Shown piece by piece: positions 32,409 to 44,221 of a stretch of DNA of 64,000 nt. Numbering within the stretch: position 1 is the first letter of the stretch; every line of letters starts with the position of its first letter. The DNA comes from Nipponacmea schrenckii (Eukaryota; Mollusca; Gastropoda; Lottiidae): contig CM060202.1 in the NCBI GenBank assembly GCA_030562195.1, positions 6,510,001 through 6,574,000 on the forward strand, read 5' to 3'. The translations under genes were made by a program, and so were the position numbers. A model generated the notes under the pieces. The model searched no databases. It saw nothing but the letters and a program-made list of their open reading frames with translations, and was not told the DNA's origin.

Positions 32409-34725
32409 TTATAACGTGTGTCCAAATACTACCAACTCCCTGAAATTCAAAATTTGGTCGGACCTTGGACTTACGAATATAAATCTTGAGGAGAAACTAG
32501 AATTTGTTTGGTTACATGATGTTATATTGTATTCTTCAGAAGCAGTTGGTTTGGTATCTTTGTAGCATAGAGTGGTTTCATGATACGTTTCAACATTACA
32601 TTGTCCACTGTAACTTAACCTTAACTCAAAACCTATTATTCTATTCAGGTTCTCTGAAATATAATGTACATGAAAAAACAAATTTATTAAATTATATTCT
32701 GCAATAAATGTATTAAAGATATACTAACTCTTAGAATGACCAAATATTTGAAATAAACTGTGTCCAAATAAGCCTTGATTTGTCAGTGGACAACGAAATA
32801 AAGTCAACACCCATCGACACAGGGCTTTATTTATAGAGACAGCTTGCTGTTATCATTAATATTAGAACTAAAATATCATTATTAATTCTGCACATTGAGG
32901 AATAATTAATTGCCTTTTATACAGAGCGCGAACCCGAACTCGAGCTCGAACCCTTACGCGGCGTTCGCGGACAAATGATCAATATGAAAAACAACGAGTC
33001 CGTTTATATAGCAGGCGAACGTGAACTCGAACAAATTTTGGTTCGCGCTAATTCCGCTAAGAATAACTCTAGAGTAAATTTTTAGGAAATGGTCGCGCGA
33101 ACTATTATGCTCAACCAATTACAGCTCAGAATTTTATCCAGGTTACATTGACTACAGGTCATATAGTGCAACATACTCACTGTAGCTGCAACGTGTTTAC
33201 ATATACACACACCATACAATACCCACCAAATACTGGTATACAGGTATATTGCTATTGTCATCAGTATCTGTATACTCCTAAGCCATTTTGTTTAATGACT
33301 TGGATATATTAGGGGAAATGATAAAAGTCGAGCGGGTGGAAAAATCGCGCTGTGCTAGGACGACAATTCCTGACGACATTCGCTCGGTAATCCGCCAAGT
33401 TTAGATTCGGGTTCGAGCTGTGTTTAAATGGGCCTTGAGTGTGCAAAACAGAATATATTTTAAATCGACAAATTTGTTTATAACAATCTATGAGTGTTTT
33501 TAATGATAAAATATATACTAATTATTTATATCACGAAATTTATTTTTTCTTACCTTGGTTTCCGTAATTTCTGTTATATAAAACAATAGACTGAAAGTTA
33601 TATATTCCCTCCAGATCAACACACCACCATTCTAGGCTGGCTCTATTTGAATGGATTTGCTCTTGATTAAGTGAACCGTCCACGGCAAGACATGCCTGGT
33701 CTGTAACAGTATATAAGCTGCTCATATTCGTTGGCTTGTTTAAAGCAATGTTGTCTATGAAGGAATCTGAAACAATCCAATATCTGTTAAATGGAGCATT
33801 ACAATAGGACTGTTTAGGAGATTTTGTTGAATTGGAGAGATACAATTCATATCAGGTCATGACAGGACAGTTGCCGAATATCATTTTATCTCTACAGGTA
33901 CGTATGGACAGGGTAGTCTATAATAGGTGCCTTTAAGTTCCCCGAATGACCCCCCCCCCCTTTCAGCTTTTTCGGCTTTTTCCACCATGTTGGGGAATGA
34001 AAAGCAGTTTAGACAGAAGTGGCGAAATGTGCACTGATATTTTAAGCTGATTGTGCAGCTTGTGCAGATTGTGGAGTAAACTACTCCCAAATTTAATACA
34101 ATAATACAAAACTTACTACCCCTGAATGTAGCTTAATATTGTGAAGATTCGACACTGCAAGACTTTAATTCTTTAAAGAAGGTAGGCAACATGTAAAGAT
34201 CTGCAACAACCTAATATTACCGCTGAGATGCCATGGTAACAACATTTTACCCACTCTTTCTTTCATCTCTATTCTCTTAATCTCTTGTTTGTATATCATT
34301 TATGTTATCAGCTTATTGTTATTGTTATGCACATATAAGCCTCATACTTTTTGAACAGTTTAAGTCAAACTTACCACCACCCCCTACCCATGTAAAAATT
34401 TAATAAAAAAAGGGTTACCTTTTGGAAAAATAGTTTCCATACCGACGTCTATAACAGGTGTGTTACACCTTGGAAATGTATCATATAAATAACACGTCCG
34501 ACGACATACATGATACGCCGCTCCAAAGCAATGGCCATCAGCAACACAGGAATAGACACATCCGACTCGACTTGTAATATTCTCTTGTCGATAGTATCCT
34601 GATAAAAGTTTATCTTTTAAGTATAAAGTGAAAAACGTTGAGGATGTTTCAAAACTTTCAAAAATCAACCAAAAGAATGTGAATAACCTGAGCAACAGAA
34701 ACATTTTTCTCTTAATTTCAATCAT
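32409..34725 (-). CDS. Gene B: secreted PAN/Apple-like plus fucolectin-like protein
   Basis: Exon 1 is 34419-34725, exon 2 is 33554-33766 and exon 3 is 32409-32653; the product is 254 residues. Exon 1 holds the start MIEIKRKMFLLL with a signal peptide, and the six-cysteine PAN/Apple-like module. Exons 2-3 hold NIALNKPTNMSS, AVDG, WWCVDLEG, NRIIGFEL and FRELVVFGHTL-stop. Splice signals are CAAAAG|GTAACC, TTTCAG|AT, CAAG|GTAAG and TTTCAG|AG, all phase 1. An upstream in-frame ATG nine codons earlier exists but falls outside the region shared by the paralogues. Probable role: extracellular lectin (family knowledge); ligand unknown. Closest to gene C; both share an insertion in intron 2. Confidence 0.83.
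32915..33440. mobile_element. MITE in gene B intron 2
   Basis: A CG-rich patch with imperfect inverted ends (TTTTATACAGAGCGCGAACC on the left; GGTTCGAGCTGTGTTTAAAT on the right) lies inside intron 2. It is at the same place in gene C and missing from D and E, where the flanks join directly ('ggaataatta...gtgtgcaaaacag'). It therefore inserted in the common ancestor of B and C. Confidence 0.6.
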
Positions 34726-34845
34726 TTGATTTGATCCAAGAAAAAAAAACAACTTCTTAACGTCCTATGGTCTTTATTTGTTGAAACTGATCAAATCAGA
34801 GACACAATCCTTCTAAATGAATTACGCAAGGTATAAAATAATATT

Positions 34846-34864
34846 TATAGCGTCCCGATGTATA
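34846..34864 (-). promoter_or_regulatory. Conserved core-promoter block of gene B
   Basis: The same 19-base block as in gene A, followed in transcription sense by AATATTATTTTA, making a TATAAATA box. It lies about 120-140 bases before the start codon. Confidence 0.55.
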
Positions 34865-35004
34865 GCTAGATTATTTTTTTTGAAAATCAACGATACGAGC
34901 CACATGGGATTAGAAAAAGCCGAAGCATACAGTGTAGCAGTTCTGCCAAGTCTTGATTTCATATTTGAAAATAAAACTAAGAATATGTAGACAATCTGGG
35001 CAAA

Positions 35005-36000
35005 TTAATTCTTAATGTATTCAATGGAAAACCGATCAAGGAATAGTCTACATGTAGCAATCATATCATTATCGACCGACAGACCTGGGTCCATAAGCAA
35101 CCTCATGGGAGAATTCAAAATTCTTGAGCAGAAATTTAGGATGAGCTGGAATGGGAGGTGAATGTTGTAATTAAGGGGGGAAATGAGCAACAGTTTCAAC
35201 ATGAAATCGTTGATCAGAATGACTCGTTAGGTGATGTTTTCCATCACGAAAGCAGCAGTTTACATGGCGTAACAAAGAAATCATCAAATATTATTGAGTG
35301 CATAATTTATATCTCGTAGGGGTACTTAGCACCATCGCAGGTATCGAGACAAAGACAAAGAGACTGACTAGGTTAGGCGATCTTCACCTTAAATGAACCA
35401 AGCTAAGATGTTTGATTATATGTATAAAGATAGGTTTGAAAAAAATGGCGTTGATTTTTAGGTATTTGATGTTTACAGAGCTTGGGATTGGAATCGGATT
35501 ATAAGATTATGATGCACTGGAATAGAGTCACAACCGTCTGTAGAAACAATGGTTTTATGAAAAGTGATACCTTGACCATGTTGAAGATGATTTTTGTGAG
35601 TATGTTGGTATGTGATTTGAGGGCGGCTTAGGTACGAGGAGCATGGTGGTTTGGGATAATCAGCTTATTCGGATTGCGTTCCATGTGCTATGATTCCTTG
35701 TTCATTGCATTGCGCTGCTCCTTGTGTCTGCTGGTGCTTGGCGTCTTCATTTAAACAATATTTATTGAATAAAAATTTACATATCAGTTTACACATAAAT
35801 CAGATTCGGAAAAAAAGGACAGGGCTTATGTTAATCCGTCTCCATATAAAGCATGTACAAGTATTAATACAAGAATATTTTAATCAGAAAAAAAAAGAGA
35901 ACTTGGGGTTATGCAACACACTTAATACAGTATTTACAACAGCATAGAATTGAGAGCAAAGGAAGTGTCAGATAGTCATGGATTTGGCGTCTTGATCGTG
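35005..36000. repeat. Inverted counterpart of the gene D upstream region
   Basis: Reverse complement of about 46800-47480, for example 'ggggttatgcaacacacttaatacag' near 35907. It lies upstream of gene B as the other lies upstream of gene D, showing that B and D derive from one unit that was copied in inverted orientation. ORFs here are non-coding by-products. Confidence 0.75.
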
Positions 36001-36238
36001 GCAACATAAATCTGACCATCTAATACACATGTACCTTTGAATTTTAAAACTAGATGTACATGACAACACCCTTTCAATCTATCAAAAGATCGTCACTTGT
36101 AATAAGAAGACTGCTTTTCAGTTTAGTAATGTTTCCAAGTTTTGTCGAAGTTTCCATCATATAAACCTTATATTAGTGCTCTTTGGTCTGAGTATATTTC
36201 AAAATAATAATTTGTTAATTTCAAGGTTATAAGTTATA

Positions 36239-38800
36239 GCAACTGCTTTTAAAACGTATGGTTTGTTCATTAAAGATCCAGTTTTACTGTTTTAGAAACA
36301 CTCTTAATTTGTTGTTGTTGATCTACCAGCTGTAGAATGATACCGAGTGCTCTTAAGAACAAGATCTGTTCCTCACAAATCTGGTAGCTTCCATGCTTTT
36401 TAGCATTTTGTTGTGTATAATGGGTATAAAACAAACAATTTAAGGATTATATGTAGATTATTTTTGCGTCTATTTGATGAGACCATTCATGCAAGATATT
36501 TAACGTGCGACAATTGCACGTCCACCAAACAAAAAACGCAAAGAAAATCTAAATTTAATATTTATACTGTATTTACAGTCGATTGTTCATGAATCTTTAA
36601 CTTTTTAAGGATGTTTTTGCTACAGTGGCTATGATACATATAAATTATTATAATCTGTAATACAGCTCCTGTAAATCAACCCAATAGGTGTGAAATTAAC
36701 CCAGTAACTGCATGTCCTTGTTACATAACCTTTATTACTCCTTGTCTACTTTAATACCTTGTCTCAATAAAGAGTTAATTTGAAAAATAAAATTTGTGTT
36801 TGTTTTGTTTATGATTAATATTTCATATATTTATTGAAAACTGTTAAATTGTACATTATCAATTTGTTCGAATTTTGTTTAAGATAAATAGAACTAAAAT
36901 AAAAAATTATGAATGTAAAATTCGCTTATGCGAATTATTCACTATTTTTTAATAGTTTACGGTCTATAGCTAAAATAAAGATATTGTTAAAATGTTGACG
37001 GCAAGCACATTGCAAAAATATCAGTTCGAAGTTCATGTGATATGATGTTCTGAAGATAAAAGAAATGCATGTATGCAAATTATCCATTTTCAGACCCGTA
37101 TAAAAATAAAGGAAATTTACCAAAAACAGAATGTAGGTATTATATAAAAGTCTACAGAAGGTCAGGGTCAAAAGTTATGACTTAACAACCCAAAGCCTAT
37201 AATAAATATTTAATTTTGTCATTTCCGGACTTTTCCGGGAAATTTCGGAAAATATATAACAGAAATCAACAATAGAATCAAACGTTCAAGGAAATACATA
37301 TTTGTTTGCAGTATAAAATATGTGAATTTTGAGTGAAATATTAAGAACGAAATGAAGGAAAATCTTGCCAATCACATTGCAATAATCAAAAAATATCCGT
37401 AAACACGATATTCAGATATACATTATAAAAATATAAGAATAAACAAAACCGTTTTATACCGAACTAAAAATACTTTCTCATAATCAGTAACAAAATGCGT
37501 AATAGTTTTGCTGGTGACTGGCCAACCACCATACCGTATACAATTTAAATATACTTATATCTAAATTATTGCGATCAAATAAATGCTTGATTGTAGGGAC
37601 AATCATTAATAGCAAATTTAACACATATAACAAAACAACCACCATCTTGGCATTACATTTGGTATTTCATACATTACTCTCATGGTTCTGACTCTTATTA
37701 AGTCAGTTATAATACGGCAAGTCACAAAAAGTGAATAGCAAAACCGAAGCTTGGAAAACAAGAGAAATCCGTTTGTTAAATGTTTTGACTATTCTTTAGC
37801 AAAATTAGCGCATAGATTTTAGATAAAATCTGTTTGGAAATTATTTAACTAAAAGGTATTCCTTCATTTAGCCCTATCAAATAGATTTGTTTCAAAATTT
37901 CATTGCCAAAAGAAGAATAAATATTTCTTGAAGGTAAAAATTAAAGTAAATAACAAAAAACAATAGGTCACAATTTGACGATTCATGTTTGAATCTCAAC
38001 AAGCAAGACAAAATTTAGTTATTCAACTTGCGAGTATTACAAACCTACTGAATATAAAAAAAAAAAATCTGGGTTATTTATAGCTTCAAAAATCGATTTA
38101 AATCTTGAAAATAAAAAATAAAATTATTTACTAACATACCCTATTAAAAGTAATTTTGTTTCCTGGAATGTATTGACCTAGACGTTAAAAAGGAGAAAAA
38201 GCAACAAAATATTATAAACAGTATGTCCAAAAAGTTCAAATACACCTAGGCACAGTTCATTAATTCAAAAATAAAACACCAATAGATGAACGACTGGAAC
38301 AGAAATAAAGGATGGTAACGCAACTGAACTGCAAATAGAAAGGTCTAACTCTGATCTGTACTATACTTATATCTCTCTACCTGGCCAACACCAGTTACTG
38401 ATCCGTACCAAACATATTTGAAGTTACTAATAGTGAACGGATGAGGTTACAAATTCTCTTCTATCCATTTACCAAGTTTCGAGCATATAGCTTAAATCCA
38501 CATACATATCCGACAGTTTGTATTCAATTCCTAAGTCAAACAAATAATCCGATCTTGCTCTAAGCGTATGCAATGAAACGCTGAAAATTAGACTACAAAG
38601 TATTTGACTATTTCTTATAAACGATATAGATCTGATGCCGTTCGGAGCCTCGACTATTTAATACGTTGTGTATAGCAGAACTAAATAGTGCACAGAGTTG
38701 TTCACAGTTAGTAAGTCAAAATGTATCAAGTTCGCCGACAAATATCACTTAAAACAATTAAAGTATGTAAACATTGTGAATAAAACCCACATAAACTATA
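36239..38800. repeat. Duplicated downstream block of gene C
   Basis: Sister of 29041-32300 with the foldback insertion absent (empty site 37832-37837). Contains only non-coding sequence; with gene C it forms the second repeat of a tandem unit whose offset is 7198 bases. Confidence 0.85.
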
Positions 38801-38852
38801 AGCTTACAGATATATATATATATGTAGGTAATTAGGTAAAGCTATTTGCATC

Positions 38853-40964
38853 TTATAACGTGTGTCCAAATACTACCAACTCCCTGAAATTCAAAATTTG
38901 GTCGGACCTTGGACTTACGAATATAAATCTTGAGGAGAAACTAGAATTTGTTTGGTTACATGATGTTATATTGTATTCGTCAGAAGCAGTTGGTTTGGTA
39001 TCTTTGTAGCATAGAGTGGTTTCATGATACGTTTCAACATTACATTGTCCACTGTAACTTAACCTTAACTCAAAACCTATTATTCTATTCAGGTTCTCTG
39101 AAATATAATGTACATGAAAAAAAAATTATTAAATTATATATACATTATATAAATGTATTAAAGATATACTAACCCTTACGATGACCAAATATTTGAAATA
39201 AACTGTGTCAAAATAAGTCTTGATTCATCAGTGGGCAACGAAATAAAGCCAACACCCGTCGATACAGGGCTTTATTATAAAGAGACAGCTGGCTGTTATC
39301 TTCAATATTAGAAATAAAATATCATTATAAATTCTGCATATTGAGTGATAATTAATTGCCTGTTATACACACCGCCCGAACTCGAACTCGAACCCGTACG
39401 CGGCGTTCGCGGACGAATGATCAATATGAAAAACAACGAGTCCGTTTATATAGAAGGCGAACGTGAACTCGAACAAATTTTGGTTCGCGCTAATTCCGCC
39501 AAGAATAACTCGAAACTTTTATGCTCAGCCAATAAAAGCTCAGAATTTTATCCAGGTTACATTGACTACAGGTCATATAGTGCAACATACTCGCTGTAGC
39601 TGCAACGTGTTTACATATACACACACACACCAAATACAATACCCACCAAATACTTGTATACAGGTATATTGCTATTGTCATCAGTATCTGTATACTCCTA
39701 AGCCATTTTGTTTAATGACTTGGATATATTAGGGGAAATGATAAAAGTCGTGCGGGTGGAAAAATCGCGCTGTGCTAGGACGACAATTCCTGACGACATT
39801 CGCTCGGTAATCCGCCAAGTTTGGATTCGGGTTCGAGCTGTGTATAAATGGGCCTTGAGTGTGCAAAACAGAATATATTTTAAATCGACAAATTTGTTTA
39901 TAACAATCTATGAGTGTTTTTAATGATAAAATATATACTAATTATTTATATCACGAAATTTATTTTTTATTACCTTGGTTTCCGTAATTTCTGTTATATA
40001 AAACAATAGACTGAAAGTTATATATTCCCTCCAGATCAACACACCACCATTCTAGGCTAGCTCTATTTGAATGGATTTGCTGTTTATTAAGTGAACCATC
40101 CACGGCAAGACACGCCTGATCTGTAACAGCATATAAGCTGCTCATATTAGTTGGTTTGTTTAAAGCAATGTTGTCTATGAAGGAATCTGAAACAATCCAA
40201 TATCTGTTGTGCAGTTTGTGCAGATTGTGGAGTATACAACAATACACAACTTACTACCCCTAAATGTGGCTTAATATTTTGGAGAATCGACACTACAATA
40301 CTTTAATTCTTTAAAGAAGGTAGGCAACATGAAAAGGTCTGCAACAACCTAATATTACTGCTGAGATGCCATGGTAACAACATTTTACCCACTCTTTCTT
40401 TCATCTCTATTCTCTTAATCTTTTGTTTGTATATCATTTATGTTATCAGCTTATTGTTATGCACTTGTTATATATAAGCCTCACACTTCTTGATTTTAGT
40501 TCACCTGATGACGAAAATATTATTGTTGAAACGTTGTGTATTATTGTATTAAACTGAGGATGATAGGCAGTTTGAAATATGGGTAAGTCAAACAGTTTGT
40601 CAAACTTCCCACCACCCCCTACCCATGTAAAAATTAAATAAAAAAAAAAAGGTTTACCTTTGGGAAAAAAAGTTTCCATACCGACGTCTATAACAGGTGT
40701 GTTACACCTTGGAAATGTATCATATAAATAACACGTCCGACGACATACATGATACGCCACTCCAAAGCAAAGGCCATCAACAACACAGGAATGGACACAT
40801 CCTATTCGACTTGTAATATTCTCTTGGCGATAGTATCCTGCTAAAAGTTTATCTTTTAAGTATAAAGTGAAAAACGTTGAGGATATTTCAAAACTTCCAG
40901 GAATCAACCAAAAGAATGTGAATATCCTGAGCAACAGAAACATTTTTCTCTTATTTTCAATCAT
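38853..40964 (-). CDS. Gene C: secreted PAN/Apple-like plus fucolectin-like protein
   Basis: Exon 1 is 40658-40964, exon 2 is 39974-40186 and exon 3 is 38853-39097; 254 residues. Exon 3 has no upstream ATG in frame and is easily missed, but reading from TTTCAG at 39098 gives the full NRIIGFELRLSYSGQC...FGHTL-stop segment. It is nearly identical to gene B, with ASDEYN where B has ASEEYN. Exon 1: signal peptide, then cysteines spaced as in gene A, with CVVDGLCFGVAYHVC. The exon 2 donor is CAAG|GTAATA, weaker than the GTAAG or GTGAG donors of the others. An open stretch after exon 1 (to 40446) is intron. Confidence 0.83.
39355..39862. mobile_element. MITE in gene C intron 2
   Basis: The same element at the same position as 32915-33440 in gene B. 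Several overlapping ORFs of 63-89 codons on both strands arise from it and are not conserved as proteins between the two copies. Confidence 0.6.
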
Positions 40965-41079
40965 GTGATTTGATCCAAAAAAACAACTTCTTAACGTCCT
41001 ATGGTCTTTATTTGTTGAAACTGATCAAATCAGAGACACAATCCTTCGAAATGAATTGCGCATGGTATAAAATAATACT

Positions 41080-41098
41080 TATAGCGTCCCGATGTATA
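41080..41098 (-). promoter_or_regulatory. Conserved core-promoter block of gene C
   Basis: TATACATCGGGACGCTATA on the minus strand, followed by AGTATTATTTTA, about 116-134 bases before the ATG. Same block as in the other four genes. Confidence 0.55.
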
Positions 41099-41603
41099 GC
41101 TAGATTATTTTTTTTGAAAATCAAAGATACGATCCACATGGGATTAGACAAAGCCGAATCATACAGTGTAACAGTTCTTGATTTCATATTTGAAAATAAT
41201 AACTAATATACAATCTGGGCAAATTAATTCTTAATGTATTCAGCATCAACCTACAACCACTTTAATCAGACCAATTCAACATTTGATTCTGTAAGAAGTT
41301 ACAAACAATAGACAATAATTTGATTTCATTTTATTTACTTTGATTACCCAGAGGGTAATAACCTCGGGATTGTCATAAACATTTTTTAATATATTCAACT
41401 TCAAGTAACAAACTGGTTACGTTTTCGTTTTGTTCTTGTTTTTTCCATATTGTTGTACCAATCCGTATTGTTTACAAATAGAATTTCTATGAAACATTTT
41501 TTCCCATACCATAAATAAATCATGCATTGATATATTATGCGTACATAACAGCTTAACCATGCATTATACGTACGTAACACATGGGAAATCACAAGCTATT
41601 TAA

Positions 41604-41960
41604 AGAAGGGTTCCCTTATTTTCATATATATACATATATTTACCATAATTGAACCGGTAATACTTATATAAATAGAAACTAAAGGAATTCTAATGACTGG
41701 GAAAATATCAGATTGTCCCACAAGTCCTTAATTTACTCGTAATTAGGCTAATTATGATGGAATTTCCCTCGGTAGGGTACTGCCATAGGTATGTACCTCA
41801 AGTCTCAAATGTCGTTGATCTTTTTTTTGATCATCGTGTCTATGAATTCCGTACATGACCGGACGCTGTGGTTGTCAAGTATGCACGCATGCGTACTTGC
41901 CCACATTCCTTATTATTTTCCACAACATCAATGGCATTTTAGTATTCCTAAAATTTACCG
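41604..41960. mobile_element. TTAA MITE, family 1, damaged inverted copy
   Basis: It begins after TTAA at 41600-41603 with AGAAGGGTTCCCTTATT. It continues as the reverse complement of 11330 back to about 10985 ('gtacttgcccacattcc', 'aatggcattttagtattcc'). The other end is lost. Confidence 0.6.
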
Positions 41961-42148
41961 ACGAACGCCCCTTCAGCTTTTGAGCTAAATATAGCTACAT
42001 ACGAAATCCTCTAAAGCATCGTGTTTTTACGTTTTTATACATCGTTGTTTCACGGTAAATGCGCACGCATCACTATGAATTTAGTGATAGAAGTCGTATA
42101 TGTATTTTAACTTTTCTAGTCTTGCAAATGGACCAAGGGTCGGCTAGT

Positions 42149-42433
42149 TTATCCAGGTCGAGGCAGTCCAAAACATCCTTTTGCACTGGATGAAATCAAG
42201 TCGTCAAGACGATCATCTTTCATTGTCGATCTTAAATAGTTACCAGGCATTTCAGTCCCCATTAATAATACTGCATCGCCAGTATTGGATTGATCCCCAG
42301 CCTCGATCACTGCTTGATTTTTTACCTCTGGTTCGCCATCTCCGTGTTTTGAGGAATCCGATTCCGAAGAGGGTATCTTTGAAGATTTACCAGCCGCGGC
42401 AGCATCAAAAGGGTTTTTCGGTGCACCGACCAT
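42149..42433 (-). CDS. Possible exon of an unrecognised gene
   Basis: An open stretch of 94 codons with protein-like composition: a small Ala/Ser/Lys/Glu-rich, hydrophilic segment (NPFDAAAAGKSS, ESDSSKHGDGEPE), then a longer mixed part. The frame stays open about 19 codons upstream of the ATG, with usable AG acceptors at TTAAACAG and CCATCAG. GAG|GTAAAA inside it could be a donor, in which case the coding part ends near 42325. No domain recognised and no copy elsewhere in the window, unlike the surrounding repeats. It could equally be chance. Confidence 0.3.
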   Translation of the reverse strand: MVGAPKNPFDAAAAGKSSKIPSSESDSSKHGDGEPEVKNQAVIEAGDQSNTGDAVLLMGTEMPGNYLRSTMKDDRLDDLISSSAKGCFGLPRPG

Positions 42434-42479
42434 ACGGTACCGAACACTTTTGCGCTGTTTAAGTAAATCCTGATGGAAT

Positions 42480-43251
42480 TTTAAATTGTACTTTTATTTG
42501 TATCAAAATTCATTTCAACATTACATTCAAGGCAACGGATTTTTTATCGGTTTGTGCTCTCCTTGGGGTGCACTTAGAATGATTAAGAGTAACCGTTAAT
42601 TTAAGGTCAATTTCTTTCAAATGAATTGAATCGAGTGAGAGTAGGACTTTATTACACAATTTGAACAACCGAGAAAAACACAGGCAATTTGATATCTGAA
42701 ACTATTTTACTGACCAACTATTTATAGAGCAGATAATTATTTTATTGATAGGGCCTGCCTATAGATTTATAGATCCTAAGCTAAGTAGGCTATGTAATCG
42801 GTTTACCAAAATGTGGAAAAGGACTTTATTACACAATTTGAACAATGGAGAAAAACCAAGACATTTGTAAAATAGCACTTTACGGTTACTGAAAAAAATC
42901 TAGACAATTTGAAATCCGTGGTAATTGATGTTTTGCCTTGGATTGGTTCGACAAATGAAAAAGCGTGGTTTTTGGACTGGTAAATTAATACGAATAACTA
43001 TTCATGACAAATGAGAGAAGGAACAGAAAAATGACTTCAATAACGGAGAATCAAAAAGGGGAGGTAAATCACATTTAAAAAGACAACAATATCATAAATC
43101 TGTGACAATCAGAAACTGTTTTACCTACAACCATTTACAGAGTAGATAATTATTTTATAGATATAGATTTATAGTGCCTAAGTAGACTAATCAGTTTGCC
43201 GATACATTTTTTTCCTTTTTCCTTCAACCAATCTATTTTACTGACACACCT
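42480..43251. other. Intergenic, weak internal repetition only
   Basis: Two similar passages near 42630-42790 and 42805-43200 share 'aggactttattacacaatttgaacaa' and 'agataattattttat', suggesting an old local duplication. No gene seen. Confidence 0.45.
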
Positions 43252-43975
43252 GCCTTAACGGATAAAGATGGCGAATATATGAAAATTATCAATTTTTGTT
43301 GTATTAAAGTACACTTATCTCTATGAATTTTTTAAGTAAGCCAAATTTAAAAATACCTACTCGTAGACAATATATTGAATATTATTTGACCTAGTTTTCA
43401 AGGTCATAGATTAAGTGGGTCACACCTTCCGTGGCCGTTAAAGTGACCTAATTTGAAAAATGTCGAAAATTGAATAATTCGAAAAAAAAAATACGAAATT
43501 TAAAAATCGGTCTCCAGGAAAAGGTAGATAATGATCCAATGTATCTATGTGCTAAATCTCATCGAAATCGGTCTATCAATAGTGTCTGAATTTTGGCTTT
43601 AAGAATTGTAACGAAAATTCAAAATGGTGGCCGATATGGCAGCTTGACCTAATTATTTAGGTCAAATCGATTACTATTGAAAAGTTATTTATAAAACAGT
43701 TTTCAATTTTCACCTAGCTGTTATACACCGGAAGTTACGTAATTACGTCAGTTGAGGCTAAACCGGAAGTCGAATTTTTTTTCCAAAGTTTTCAAAAATT
43801 ATAATCATATCGCCTATCAACTGGTAAAGTTTCAAAATTATACCATTAATATTGAAAGAGAAATCACGGTCTGAAATTTTTGCCGATGACCCTTGAATAT
43901 TGAATTGCAAATCGTGGATAAAAGATTTAACCGAATTGCATTAAACCTATAATTGTTAGTTGACAAATACATTGA
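43252..43975. repeat. Dispersed ~735-bp repeat, copy 2
   Basis: Counterpart of 26325-27060, same orientation, with scattered differences and a small internal deletion near 43800. Non-coding. Confidence 0.7.
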
Positions 43976-44221
43976 AGTTTTCAAATCTGTAAATCTGGTC
44001 GAAATCGAACTGAAAATAAACTTGCTAAACCTCTCACTTCCGGTCTGAAATAGAACTTCCTTTTTTGTTTTATTTGATAATAGAAATCCGTCTTAGATCG
44101 ACTGTAGATTTAGAATTTCTGTACCTTTTACCAGTTTGTCTGCAAACTCATCCAAGAATCGCAAAAAATAGAAAATAATCCGAACGATTACAATACGTTT
44201 TCGACCAAACTCGAAATACGT

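Noticed and set aside
39345..39732. ORFs of 84-89 codons in gene C intron 2
   Set aside because: They lie in a MITE shared with gene B, where the corresponding frames are broken.
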